DNA from: Allomyces macrogynus ATCC 38327
Taxonomy: Eukaryota > Blastocladiomycota > Blastocladiomycetes > Blastocladiales > Blastocladiaceae
Length of the DNA stretch: 64,000 nucleotides
Direction: 5' to 3'
NCBI GenBank assembly: GCA_000151295.1
Contig: GG745353.1
Span: 415,896 to 479,895 of the forward strand
Shown: positions 29,868 through 41,186 of the stretch, in pieces
Layout of the letters: each line of letters starts with the position of its first letter
Numbering within the stretch: the stretch's first letter is position 1
Made by a program: the position numbers and the translations under genes
The notes under the pieces: generated by a model
What the model saw: only the letters and a program-made list of their open reading frames with translations
The model's database searches: none
What the model was told of the DNA's origin: nothing

Positions 29868-30845
29868 CTACAGCAGCGTCTCGCCGAGCGCCGACCGGAC
29901 GAGCGAGCACCCGACCGCGACCGTTTGCGTGAGCTGGTGAATGTCGCCGTGCGCGAGCGCCGGGTTGACTTCCATGACGTCCATCGCGCACAGCAGGCCC
30001 GTCTCATGCAACCGCTCGCAAATGTAGTGGCCCTCGCGGAACGTGAGCCCACCGCGCACGGGCGTGCCCGTTGCGGGCGCCACCGACGGGTCCAAGCCAT
30101 CGACATCGTATGACAAGTGGATCGGCCTATCGCGGTTCGGGTTCACGTGGTCCAGCGCCATTTCCACGACTTGGCCAATCCCGTAGCGGTCGACCTCGGT
30201 CATCGAGAACGCCTTGATGCCTAATTGCTTGAGAATGCGCTTTTCACCTTGGTCGACGTCGCGCAGGCCAATGTAGACGAGCCGGTCGGGCGTCAGGCAC
30301 GGCGAGAGCCAGCTGAATTCGGGCAAGTCGGTGCCCTCGAGCCCGAGCAGGAACGCGAGCGGGCACCCGTGCAGGTTACCCGAGTCGGTCGTCAGCGGCG
30401 TGTTGATATCCGCGTGCGCATCGACCCAAATCACACACAGGTCCGGGTGCGCGCGCGTCGTGCCGCCGAGCGTGCCCATGGCCAAGGAATGGTCGCCGCC
30501 AATTGTGAGCACCAACTCGCCACGCTTGGCGTGCTCCTCAACGACGTTCGCCAGGTACTCGCAGACCGCCGACACGTAGCGCGGCTTTTTGAGCTTGCCA
30601 ATGTCCGGGTCCGACTCGGGCTGCAGGTGTGTCAGGTCCTGGCACCGCGCATCGACCGTCACGTTCCAGTCGAGGTCGCGCAGCTGCTGGTGCAGGCCAA
30701 ACTCGGCCAAAGTCTGCGGGCCGTTCTCGACACCGCCCTTGGCCTGGCCGCCGGAGAAGGCGACGCCGAGGATCGAGACGGTCTTGGGCTGCGCGACAAA
30801 CTTGTGGTGCGGCTCGTCGGTGCCGTTGAGGAGCTTGCCGTTCAT
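29868..30845 (-). CDS. CAR1: Arginase
   Basis: A single exon of 325 aa starts at ATG 30845; longer frames lack an ATG. The enzyme hydrolyses L-arginine to ornithine and urea using a binuclear manganese centre. Visible motifs: VSILGVAFSGGQAKGGVENGP, LTIGGDHSLAMGTLGG (first Mn-binding His), VIWVDAHADINTPLTT with the DAHxD ligand cluster, SGNLHGCPLAFLLG, YIGLRDVD, HLSYDVDGLDPSVAPATGTPV (DxD ligands) and GLTFREGHYICERL, then MDVMEVNP. Length and motif order match eukaryotic arginases. There is no presequence, so it is probably cytosolic. It is one of the few longer intronless genes here. Confidence 0.95.
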   Translation of the reverse strand: MNGKLLNGTDEPHHKFVAQPKTVSILGVAFSGGQAKGGVENGPQTLAEFGLHQQLRDLDWNVTVDARCQDLTHLQPESDPDIGKLKKPRYVSAVCEYLANVVEEHAKRGELVLTIGGDHSLAMGTLGGTTRAHPDLCVIWVDAHADINTPLTTDSGNLHGCPLAFLLGLEGTDLPEFSWLSPCLTPDRLVYIGLRDVDQGEKRILKQLGIKAFSMTEVDRYGIGQVVEMALDHVNPNRDRPIHLSYDVDGLDPSVAPATGTPVRGGLTFREGHYICERLHETGLLCAMDVMEVNPALAHGDIHQLTQTVAVGCSLVRSALGETLL

Positions 30846-32077
30846 GTTGGTGATGAGGTGGAAGAAGGGGGTGGAGGTGGAGATGGTGTCGTGCTGCGGT
30901 GGCGCGGCACGAAGCGGAATGAATGAATGGATGGGTGGGTGCAAAGTGGCCGAGAGCTAGATATAGGCGCAGGCAAGCGCGCGGAAAGGGACATGGCGGG
31001 GACCGAGTGGTGAGATCAATAAATCACAAAATGATATCTGGCGCGGTGGAACCCGATCCTGGGCAAGAGCAGTTCGAAAGTGAGGGGTGGGCGAACAATC
31101 GAACAATCTGATGTCGCGACCGCACGTCGCCCAGCGCAGGCAGGCGGCGCGCCACCGATCGGCAGGGACAAGACCACTCGCCGCCGTGCCCATCTTCGAA
31201 TTCCGTCCACGCGACCATCTACTTCTCCCCCGCGCGCTGCCAACTCAAGCCCACCGTGCGCTCCCAAGTAAACCAAACAGGCACCCCTGGCAACCCAACC
31301 CGACCTCCGCCGTCGCACGCGTCCAGAAGGGATCCGCAAAACGAGCGTGGAGCAGCGCGGCACGCCGCGCGGACAGATCGCGGGGCAGGGCCCGAAGGGT
31401 GGGGATAGAATGAGAGAAACACGCACGCTGATCACAATTGAACAGCAAGACTTGTCGAGGGCGTCGTCGTGGTGCTTCTTGGGTGCGAGTGGGAGGCCGG
31501 AGCTGAGGAGAAAGACGGCAGGCCCGTGGCGAATGGGCTTATAAATGAAATCGATTTGGGGTGAGATGCCAATAGTGCCAGTCAAAACTATCGCCACCCC
31601 GTGCTCTAATGGTCAACGCGTTTTGGGCAGGGATCGCTCCCTGCCGTCCCCTGCTCGACGGCCGGTCCATGACGGTTCAAAGCAGTTCTGCCACCTCGCC
31701 CAGCACGTCCACGAGCCGTTTATCGTGTTCTTCCCAAAGGCTATGATGCGCCGCTTGCGTGTCGACGCTCTCCACCCGAAAGGCGTCGTGCCAAGGGTTC
31801 AGATCGGCACCGATTACGATCCGCTCCAGGCCAGGGAACTGAGCTTGCCAACGACTTGATTTCTTTTCTCCGTGACACCGTCATCCAAAAAAGAACGCTG
31901 GGCAATTGCCTCCCCCACAAAACCAACATCAAAAAGGCCGGTCGAGGTATCCAAACAACCCGAGCAACAAAACACCAATCCAAAAGCAAGAGAGAATACA
32001 CACAAACTGGTTCAGAATCAAGCGGCCACGCGCGGCCGATAAAACGATGGTTGCGCCAATGCACGACATTGTCCAGG
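30846..32077. other. Arginase upstream region and 3' flank of the large cyclin
   Basis: About 1.2 kb without a recognisable gene. A tRNA-like look at 31600-31690 was checked and rejected. Confidence 0.5.
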
Positions 32078-32890
32078 TCAATGGTAGTACACCTGCCCCG
32101 CTGCTGCTGCCGCGCGCCCACCGGATCCCGGTATGGCCACGTCGCCGTGCGCGAGCGCCGCGCTGCTGATAACCGACGACGCGCGCACGTCCGACAATGA
32201 CGGCATACTCATCGCTGGCTGCGCTGCCGCCGTACCCGCACCACCGCCGCGCGACCGCGTCCCAATCAGCGTATCCTGCGACGACCCGGCTGACGACAAC
32301 GACATGGAGCTGACGGGGAACGCCGGGAACACGGCGCGCGCGCCGTTCGGTGCGGGTGTCGAACTGCCTGGCGGTGCTGGCGGGGACCATTCCGGGTACG
32401 TGGGCGTGCCCGTCGCTGACGTCGCGGGTGTCGCGGCTGTCGTCGAGTGCGCCGCGGGAGTTGTCGCGGCAGCCGACTTGGCCGAGGTCGAGTTGAGCGA
32501 GTGCAAAGACGGCATGTGCACGAGCCCGCGCGTCGGGTAGCTTGGTGGAGCCGCTGACGTGGGCGTGGAACTTGCTGAGGCACTTGCGCTCGCCGTGAAG
32601 TTGGTCTGGATCGTCAGGCTGGTGCCGTACGCGGCATTGGACCCGGCGCGCGACCGCGTCGTAAATGACCATGCGCCCGACGCCGAGGGTTGCTGTTGCT
32701 GCTGTTGCTGCATGACGGGTTGTTGTGCGACTGACTGCTGGGTGTTCTTGGGTTGCGGCAGCACTTGCAGCTGCCGGTACTGTTGCTGCGCCTGCTGCTT
32801 GGACGCCGAGTATTGCTGCGCCTGCGACGCGTAGAACTGCTCCCGCTGCTGCTGCTGCTGCTGCGGCGGCGGTGGCGGCGGGCGTTGGTA

Positions 32891-32923
<33 letters not shown>

Positions 32924-33431
32924 TGCCGCCGTCGGGTATGGCACCGACGCGACCACATGCGGCGGCTCGAGCACCGGCACCAGCGACTCGCGCGCGGGCG
33001 GCGTCGGCAAATGTGCGGGCGTATCCTGCACAATCACTGCCGCCGCCGACAAATCCTCGTCGCGATCTCCGGCCACTTCGGCCGTCTTGGCCCACAAGTC
33101 GCGCAATGCCGCACACACTCCAATCGCGGCCGCCGACGACCGTTCCGGGTCGGCCAGCCCGTCGTCCCCGGCCGCAACCCACATGGCAAATGCCGCGGCA
33201 TCGTCATCGTCGTCGCCCGCGTGGTCGTCGCCGCTACGCGAGAACGACGCGAATGCGCCACCGCCGTGCGACGACGGGTCGTCTTTGGCCGCGGGCGCCA
33301 CGGGCTGTGCGCGCCGCAGGGTTGCCAGGGACCACGCCGACGGGTTCGACGGTGTGCGTCGCAAACTGCCCGTGACCGAGGCCTTGAGCGACCGTTTCGG
33401 CGGCGGCACGGGGCCCGATGCAGGTGCCGAA

Positions 33432-33464
<33 letters not shown>

Positions 33465-36400
33465 TGGTGGTATGCGCGCGGCATCGTCATGGGCTTACTC
33501 GCGCGCCGGCGTCGTTTCGCCCACGCCGTCATTTTCCGGTTCACGCGGTTGACCAACTCAGCGACCTGCCCCCTCGTCACGGCCAAATTAAAGTCGAGCG
33601 CGGCAATCACATGTGCTTCGAGCGCGACCAAGTCCTCGGTCCCAACGACCGACGTCTTGGGTGCGACGCCCGCAATCGCCTTGGCCGTATAACTGTGGTC
33701 CGACAACTGCTTGCACGCGAGGAGCAGCGCGACCGTGAGCATCCTCGCCTGGCCGCGCACACGCAACTCGTCGATGCCGACTGCCGTCGGGTCCGCGAGT
33801 GCGGCACCCGCGGCCATCCGTGCGCGTTCGTCCTCGACGACCGGCATCCACCGTGCGGCCGCGCGCGACATGCCCGCGGTCGACATGGGCGCGAGCGTCG
33901 CGTGTGCGCGCCGTGGTGAGGCCGCGGCGACGGTCGACTTGGACCGTTTCAGACCCCATCGCTCGAGCGTCGATTTGGCCGACCGCGTGCTCGCGGACCG
34001 GTGCGGCGTGGCCGATGCGGGCACGTATACGCGCGGTGCGGCGGCGCCGCGGGAGCGCGCGGTCAGGTACTGCTCGAGGTACCAAGCCATGACGAGACAG
34101 TGTTGCGGCGCGACGCGCGTGGCTTGTAGGAGCGACTGCACGCGGCGCACGGCCTCGGGCTTGCACCCGATCGCCATGAACAGCGCGTAGGAAAACGCGC
34201 GAATCACCTTCCAGCTCGGCGTGTACTTGGCGGCTAGGACAGCACCGAGCCCGCCGAGTTCTTGCGCCGCTGACACGTGCAGGACCGGACGCGCAGGGAC
34301 GACGGGGGTCGACGGTTCGGGCGACGCACGCGCGGGAGTGGCCGTCAGATCGGCCCGCGCCGCCGAAGAGCGATGCGCGGGGCTCGTGTAATTCGGCGGC
34401 GGAATCACCGTATCCGTGCGTGCCGGCTGCTGCACGTGCACCGCCTTGCGGCTCGGTTGCTGCAACACCCCCACGGGCACGTTTGTGGAATCTGCCGGCA
34501 CGTTAGCCACCACCACCGTTTCCTTGGCAAGCACCGACGACAACGACGGCATCCCGAGCCCGCCCGGCGGATCCGACTTGACCGTGCTCATCGACACGGC
34601 CACGGACCTCGGCTCCGACTCGGTCGACGACGATGCGCGATCGCTCTCCAGCGGCGTCTCTTCGTACGCGCGCAACAAATCCTGCATTCGATCGTAAGCG
34701 TCGTTCTCGTCGTCGGTGCGCGACGGGACACGTGGCCGCCTTGAGGCCAGGGCTGACGTGCGCCGTGCCGCGACATCGACGGACGCGCGCGGTGCGGGTT
34801 GCCGCGACGACGGCTGCCGCAGGATCCCGCGCGGGAACGTGCCGCCGGCTGACGAGGACGCGGGGCGCGTGTACGACGGGGTCGAGGTGGCCGAATCGTC
34901 GGGCGTTTTCGGCGTCGATGTGGCGCTCGAGGTCGAGGGCGGAGCCGGCCAGTGCGGTTGCGGTGGCGCCGCATGCAACTGCTGCTGGTGGTGCGCCTGC
35001 GGGGGCTGAGCCGGTGGTGGGAGCGCTTGCGGTAGAGGGGCTTGGTGGACCGGGGTCGCCGACGCGTGCGCTTGAGGTGGATGCGATCGCTGCCACTGCT
35101 GGAGCTGCTGTTGCGGCTGGAGATGCTGCTGGAGCTGGAGCTGCTGCTGGAGTTGGAGCTGCTGCTGGAGTTGGAGCTGCTGCTGCAATCGCTGCTGTTG
35201 TTGAAGCTGTTGCTGGTATTGCTGCTCGCGGATCTGCTGTTCGCGTAGCTGCTGCTCGCGCAGTTGTTGATCGCGAAGTTGTTGTGCTCGGAGCTGCTGC
35301 TCGCGAATTTGCTGCTCGCGCAGCTGCTGTTCTCGGAGCTGCTGCTGCTGCAGTTGCGCTTGGTGCTGCAGTTGAAGTTGATGCTGCTGCTGGAGCTGCT
35401 GCTGCGACACGAGATGCTGCTGGCCTTGCTGTTGCGCTTGTTGCTGCTGCGCCTGCTGTTGCGCGGACGCGACGAGCGACGAACTCCGCTCGTGCGGCGT
35501 GACCGGCTGCTGCTGGACCCACGGCTGCGCCGTCCCCACTTGCAGCGGCACTCCTACCGCGCTACCCTGCGTCGTCGTCGCGGCAGCCACATGGTACTGC
35601 TGCTGCCTCTGCAAATGCAAGTGCGCGGACCCGCCCAGTGACGCCAATCCACCGCCCAACAACGACGACTCGACCGACGACGAGACGACCGACGCGGCCA
35701 CGACCGACGGCGACCCCATGGAACTCCGCCGCGAACGCGGCTGCGCATGCCCCTGCTGCTGGAAGTACGGCGCGAGCGGCCCCGTCCCCGGCCCGTCGTC
35801 CTCGACCTCGTCGTCGTCCTCCACATCGGTCGCATCCTCCCATGCACTGTCCAGCGGGGCCACGGTCGTCGTGCTCGAATAGTTCCCGCCCTGATGGCCG
35901 GACTCTGACACACCCGTATTGAACGCCGATGCCGTTGACGACGCGTGCGCGGTGGTCGCGAGCGAGACGGCCGACCCGCGGCCACGCGTCAAGAGCGTGG
36001 CCAGCGGGACATTATCCGAGTTCTGCGACGACGGCGCGGGCGACACTCCACCCCCCACACCGCCATTCCCAAACTGGCGCGCGCGCAACGCCGCCGCCCC
36101 CGTCGACGCCGACGACCACGTGCCCGTGCCCAGCGACGACGACGCCGGCGTCCCATGATGGTGCCGGTGAATCCCGACACTCACGCGCCGCGCTGACTTG
36201 GTCGCTTTCACGATCCGCGGCGACGCGAGCGAGTCGGACGACCCGGGCCGCGCACAGCGCGCGAGGAACGGCATACACCGCGCGAATTTAAGTGGCGTGT
36301 TGTGTGGTCGCAGGAAGGGCGCGCGCGGAGTGCGTGCGGGGGTCCGTGCGGGCGTGCGCGCGGGGACGGTGTCGGGGAAGGCGCCGACGAGGGGGGAGTA

Positions 36401-36562
36401 GAACCCGGACGTGCGGATTGGGCTGGCGGGGGGCGTTTTGCCGGCGAAGGGCGCGGTAAAGGACGGAGCGGGCATGGTGGTCGTGGGGTCGGGGTCGCAG
36501 TCGGCGTCGACGGCGGCGGTCGGGTACATGGCGGCGCTCGGGCGCGGGAGCGAGCGCGACAT
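32078..36562 (-). CDS. Very large polyQ cyclin (Pcl/Pho80-like cyclin box)
   Basis: A single open frame of 1494 aa from ATG 36562. A cyclin box lies at about residues 760-1000: LAAKYTPSWKVIRAFSYALF, VRRVQSLLQATRVAPQHCLV, MAWYLEQYLTARS, then after an insert of about 90 residues LTVALLLACKQLSDHSYTAK, and LEAHVIAALDFNLAVTRGQV. This order (LLLACK, then LE...LDFNL) is the Pcl/Pho80 and Pcl5-type layout. Flanks are disordered: Ser/Thr-rich to about 350, then Q-rich runs with a regular REQQLREQQI-type repeat (about 360-510), a second polyQ near 1240 and Ser-rich tails. Partners would be a Pho85/CDK5-like kinase; the target cannot be inferred. The size is far above the 250-450 aa usual for such cyclins. 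Confidence 0.75.
35040..35470 (-). repeat. Coding CAG/CTG-type imperfect repeat with REQQL units
   Basis: On the coding strand this encodes polyQ broken by a regular heptad-like unit (LREQQLREQQIREQQ). On the plus strand gctgctgctcgcg-type units recur. It is length-variable-looking sequence inside the large cyclin gene. Confidence 0.7.
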
Positions 36563-37665
36563 GGTGGTGGTCGTGGCGGTCGTGGGGTATTGGAAACGGG
36601 CGAGCAAGTGTGGCCGGCGAGTTCCGTGGCCGGTCGGTGAGGATCGTCGGCGACAGCCACGTTATCGGGCGGAGCGAGCGAGCGAGCGAGCGAGGCGGAG
36701 CGGATTGGCCGTTGAAGATGAACAAGGAGCGAGGAGCGGCCGTGATCACTCCCGCACGGTGTCGACGGCGGTTGGCAGCACCGAATTCGCGTCCGCCTAT
36801 GTATCGACACCGTCCATGGCGAGCCACGGCAGCAGCGGCAGCAACATGCGGCCGGGTTAGTGCTCTGACATTGCTGCTGCGGTAGCGGTGCCCGGTGCAT
36901 GCCCGCGCACGGCGCAGGCCGGTTCAGCGCGCCTGCCGGCCAGACCGGGTGAATCATTGTTACCGCACCAGTCGGCTGTCACTCGTCGGTCTTGGGTCAC
37001 GCCCGTCGACCGGCGGTTATGTCGTTCGCGTCTTGACTGCGTTGCCAGTCGTACTTGAGCAGCACGGTGTGCGAGCTCGTGCAGATGCCGAGCGTGAGCG
37101 TTGCACGCTCAGTGCAAAGTCGATCCAAGGGCGGCAAGCAGATTGGTCGGTTGGCCGCGGGGCAGCAGTGTCGCCATGCGCTCGAGCGGGTCCAGGACGG
37201 CGTCGGGACTCGGAACGGGGCGTGAGGACTCGGGTGCGTGTCGGCCGGTTGGTTGCTGATAGTTGGAGCGGCAGTTGGTCGTGGTGCGAGCGGTGGTGCG
37301 GTGGAGTCGGCGGCCGTTGTCGGTCGTTGTTGCTTGCGGTTTGGCCGCGACGGGGGCCTGCTGGCCAGTCTCCTCTGGTGCTGAGCCCGTTTGTCAAGTT
37401 TTGCGTGTACTTTCTCTCGCTGGCAGCCGTTTCCGACCAACCACCTCGTTCGCGCGACCGGCCTGTCTTTTTCTCTGGAGGCGATGGGACCATGGCCGAA
37501 ACGTTTTTTCAACCATGGCAATCGGCGGGCATGCGGCCGGTGGGCAACCTGTGCGACACGAACAGTCGCCTTTGCCTTGTCGTCCTCGCGCCGCTTGCCG
37601 AGGACAGAACTGGCCCCTGTCCTCCGGCTCGCAATCCATCAGCAATCACGATAATCATCATTAGC
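36563..37665. other. Upstream region of the large cyclin
   Basis: About 1.1 kb with a short GAGC tetranucleotide run (about 36675-36697). No recognisable protein was seen on either strand. Confidence 0.45.
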
Positions 37666-38718
37666 TTACAATCGTCCTCCTCGCGGCCCGTTCACGACGC
37701 GCGTCGGAAGGTACTGCGCGCCCGCGACCACGGTCCCGTCGCTCGTGCGCAACTTCACCACCTTGTCCCGAACGCGCCGGGCTTGTGCTTGCCCGTCCAA
37801 GTCCCCGTCGACCTCGGGCGCGACGTCGGGCACCTTGTCCACCACTTCTACGGCCGCCGCGTGGCGTTGTGCGCGGTGGCTCGCATTGATCGCGTTGACA
37901 TAGGCATTGTACCGCGGGAACTCGGATAGGCCGACACGCGCGACCGGCCGAGGATCATGCGAGAAAAGTCGGAGCGCCGGAGCCACAACAACTCCCGTCT
38001 TGCTCTGGGGTTCCGTCCGCGTTGGAGGTGCCGACGCACGCGATTTGCTGGGCGCAATGGGGGCGAGCAACTGGTCAAGCACATCGCCCTGCATCTGGAC
38101 GAGCTCGGCCTGCGCCTCCGTGTCCCAGGCAGCTAGCTCGGCCTCCGTCCCGCCCTCGGCCTCCTCCGCACCAGGCAGTGGCCAAATCATTGCGCGCATC
38201 GACACGCGCTTGGTCTTGGCCAGTTCCCTCCTGCGCCGCTCGCGCGGTTTCAGTGCGGCACTGTCGTCCATGTCCACGTCCGTGGCCTCGCCATGGCCCT
38301 CGTCGTCAAACCGAATATGCGTCGGTGCGCGCTTCCTCCGCGCAAGCTTGAGCGCGCGTTCGGCCTGCGCATTGGCCGCATTCCGCCGCACCTTGAACGA
38401 CGTGGCCAACAAGTGCTGCGCATGCACGATCGCCATGAACGTGTGGTGCTCGTAGGCGGCAGACGAGTAGACGATTACTTGCTCGACGCGTCGCTTGACA
38501 ATGCCGTGCGGATCGTTGGTGCGCCGCAATTGCTGGTATGGGCGATCAGAATGGCCACCACCGCGTGCGCCACCGCGGGACGAGGCGTGCGATCCGCCGC
38601 GTGGCGTGAATTTGGGGCGGTCACCACAGTGCGACGACGGCCGCGAGTCGCGGCGCGGACCCGCAGAGGCGGACGGGCGCGATGATGGGGTTGCTGGTGG
38701 TGCTGTGCTCGTGCTCAT
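37666..38718 (-). CDS. Basic protein of unknown function
   Basis: A single frame of 350 aa from ATG 38718. The N-terminus is Ser/Arg/Gly-rich (SSRGGARGGGHSDR), like RNA-binding tails. A helical stretch follows (GIVKRRVEQVIVYSSAAYEH, FMAIVHAQHLLATSFKVRR), then a basic segment (KLARRKRAPTHIRFDDE), KPRERRRRELAKTKR and a C-terminus with VVKLRTSDGTVVAGAQYLP. No known domain is recognised. It is divergent from the cyclin K/Ctk2-like gene 394 bp away. Codon use is like its neighbours, so it is probably real. Confidence 0.55.
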   Translation of the reverse strand: MSTSTAPPATPSSRPSASAGPRRDSRPSSHCGDRPKFTPRGGSHASSRGGARGGGHSDRPYQQLRRTNDPHGIVKRRVEQVIVYSSAAYEHHTFMAIVHAQHLLATSFKVRRNAANAQAERALKLARRKRAPTHIRFDDEGHGEATDVDMDDSAALKPRERRRRELAKTKRVSMRAMIWPLPGAEEAEGGTEAELAAWDTEAQAELVQMQGDVLDQLLAPIAPSKSRASAPPTRTEPQSKTGVVVAPALRLFSHDPRPVARVGLSEFPRYNAYVNAINASHRAQRHAAAVEVVDKVPDVAPEVDGDLDGQAQARRVRDKVVKLRTSDGTVVAGAQYLPTRVVNGPRGGRL

Positions 38719-39112
38719 GGTGGAAATATGCACGGCTGGTGTGTCGACATCTTCGCGATTCGCGAGGCGAGTTGGCTGCCGTGCCAGCGGAGGAACGCGA
38801 CCGCGCCGTGGCCATGTGTCGTCACGCTGGTGGTTGTCAGCAGGGCCGCTCGCCTTCCCACCCGCGGCAACAGGCGTCCCCGATGCAGCAGCACCCGCAC
38901 CGACCTGCAGTACGGCGCCGTTGGCCGCGACGACTTCTCTACGACGACTGCATTCGCCACGGCACCCGGCCATCTTGCCGCACTCCGCAACGACTCGCCG
39001 ACGACCACACGCGCGCACCTGACCCGACTTGGCCACGACCCAAAAACAAGACGTTGCTGAGCTGAGCTTCGTTTGGCTCCCATCTCGACGAAGCAAGCGC
39101 ACGCACCACCCG
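38719..39112. promoter_or_regulatory. Divergent promoter region
   Basis: 394 bp between the basic protein (-) and the cyclin (+) starts. No other feature identified. Confidence 0.4.
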
Positions 39113-40834
39113 ATGGCGCCGCTCTCGTCCGCCGACCGCCAGGCGCTCGCCGTCTGCACTCTCATCCGCGACTTCGGGCGCGCGCTCGGGTTCCCGCTGA
39201 CCACGCTCGCTGCGGCGCAGTTCCTGTTCCATCTCACCGCGGCGCGCGAGCGCAATCGAGCCATGCCGGGATTACGAGAGGGCCCGCCCATTGACCGTGC
39301 GCCATCGATGGACGCGGCGCTCGCGTGCCTCTTGGTCGCAGGCAAGGTGCACAACACGGCCAAGAAATTGCGCGACCTGATGGTGCGCGCCTACGCATGG
39401 ACGCACCCGGGCGCCAGCGACGTGAACCCTGAGGGCGAGGTACAGCCAACCCGTGTTTCGCTTTAAGACATGCTGGATTCACGACTTGACCGCTAACCAT
39501 TTTGACTGGTAGCGCTGTCAACGGTGGCGATTGCGCATTATTTTTCTTGAGCGGCAAGTGCTCGAGGCGATGCAGTTCAACTTCACCCTGCCGCTGCCGT
39601 TCAACTTGCTCATCAAGATCGCCAAGAAGACTGCCTGTACGTCGACCCTCTTCTCTTCGGTTCTCTCATTTTGTTTTGGCGGCCGACGGTTTATCTCCAC
39701 TTTCGAGCGCCCGTGTCACATCGACCTTCGATGCCAGTGGCGGATCGCGGCTCGCGTCGCCGCTTATCTATTGGGTGGAGGTGGACGAAGTCGCCTTTGT
39801 GAACCACTTTCTGCCGCCGATGGCTCCAGGATTCCATTTTCGCCCTCGCCCCGGTCCTCCTCCCCTTCTCGCCGACATGGCCGACATGGCCGACTCGTCG
39901 ATTGGACTTGCGTCTCGGTTCTCTGCTCCAGCACCACCATAATGAAGCACTGTGGATAAATATAACCCGCCCTCCATTCTTGTCCACCCTCTCGTTTCCA
40001 TTTCACTTGAGCGTATGAGCACCTAAGTAATAACCATCCACCACCATAATTCCCCCCTGTATATGTATATCCATTCCATCCAATCCAGGCACCAAGGCGT
40101 TAACGTTCCACGCATGGACGCTCCTCTTCGACTTGTTCCAGCACCGCGTGGTCATCACCGTCCCGCCGCTGCACTTGACCTTTGCCGCGCTCTACCTGAC
40201 CGCGCGCACGCGGCACGCCGGCGAATCGGCGTCCGCCGTCGAAGAGGAGCGCGAGGACGGCGAAGCCCCGTCCGACGACGACGATGATCCGACGACCGAC
40301 TTGTGGGCGTGGAAAACGTGCGGGTTGCCATCGCCCGCCGTCCGGCTGCTCAAGACCCAGACGGCCGACTTGTTGCGTACGTTCTCTCATTCCTCCACTC
40401 CCCCCCCCCCCCCCTCCCCTTCCCCCCTCTCCAACGCATCCATTTCACGCTGATGTGCGACGAGCCTCCCACCGAACGTAGCCGCATGCCACGCCGTCCT
40501 CGAGTACCTGATCGCCGTGACCCGCAGCGACGACCCGTTCTTCGAGGCCTACCGGACCGTCAAGATCGATCTGAACGAAATCCAAGGTTCCATCATCACC
40601 GCTCCCCCGAACGGCGCCACCATCACCGCCGTCCTGTCGCCGCCGCCCCCACCGCCGGACACCTACGCTGTCCCGGCGGTCGTGGCGCCACCGTCACCCT
40701 ACGCGCCGTTCGGAACAGGGTCCCCTGCGCCGCCGCCCGTGCGCGCGTCAGCGCCGACGAGACGGCCGCGGCATGCCGCGGATGAGATGGATGCGCCGTG
40801 GCCGAAACGCGCGCGGGTCGAGGCGCGGTATTGA
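39113..40834 (+). CDS. Transcription-type cyclin (cyclin K/Ctk2-like)
   Basis: Exons 39113-39439, 39513-39636, 40089-40376 and 40482-40834; 363 aa. Introns are 73, 452 and 105 nt, all GT-AG. The first cyclin fold shows ALAVCTLIRDFGRALGFP, TLAAAQFLFHLT, MDAALACLLVAGKVHNTAKK and LRDLMVRAYAW, then FLERQVLEAMQFNFTLPLPF and NLLIKIAKKT. The LVAGKVxxTxKKLRD string is typical of cyclins K, L, T and yeast Ctk2/Bur2, which activate CDK9/12-type kinases that phosphorylate the Pol II tail. The second fold contains AWTLLFDLFQHRV and PPLHLTFAALYLTAR. An acidic insert and a Pro-rich C-terminus follow, ending with a basic nuclear-signal-like PKRARVEAR. The 452-nt intron could hide another small exon. Confidence 0.78.
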
Positions 40835-41186
40835 GTGGAGGAATAATTATATTTCTGAATTTTGTGGCTTTGGTCTTGTGATCATTGGGGAGCTGGAATG
40901 AGAGGTGCGCGCGCTGTGTGGTGGGATACGCGCGCCAGCTCTTGTTCATCCCAGGGGACACGGTTGTTTGGCTCAACAGTGAGCGAAATCTGGTGGACAA
41001 CCGAGATACGCGACGACGTTGTCGATCCGTCCAGCGAGAGACCCTCGTTTCTTTCCAATAATGCACAGATTATAACCGATTCATGTCGGCCGCGCGGCTA
41101 TCGTCAACACCACTTGACCCCGTCCAAAAGCAACACAAACATCAGGCACGATTAGCGTCTTATAGTGTTCGAGAGATACTTGCTAC
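40835..41186. other. Convergent spacer
   Basis: 352 bp between the cyclin stop and the stop of P450 copy 1. No gene seen. Confidence 0.5.

Noticed and set aside
31600..31690. tRNA-like D-arm (CTAATGGTCA) and T-arm-like GGTTCAAA
   Set aside because: No matching acceptor stem, and the T-stem does not pair; the spacing is wrong for a cloverleaf.
33087..35502. Several long plus-strand ORFs opposite the large cyclin
   Set aside because: Ala/Arg/Leu-rich antisense frames of the polyQ and cyclin-box coding sequence.
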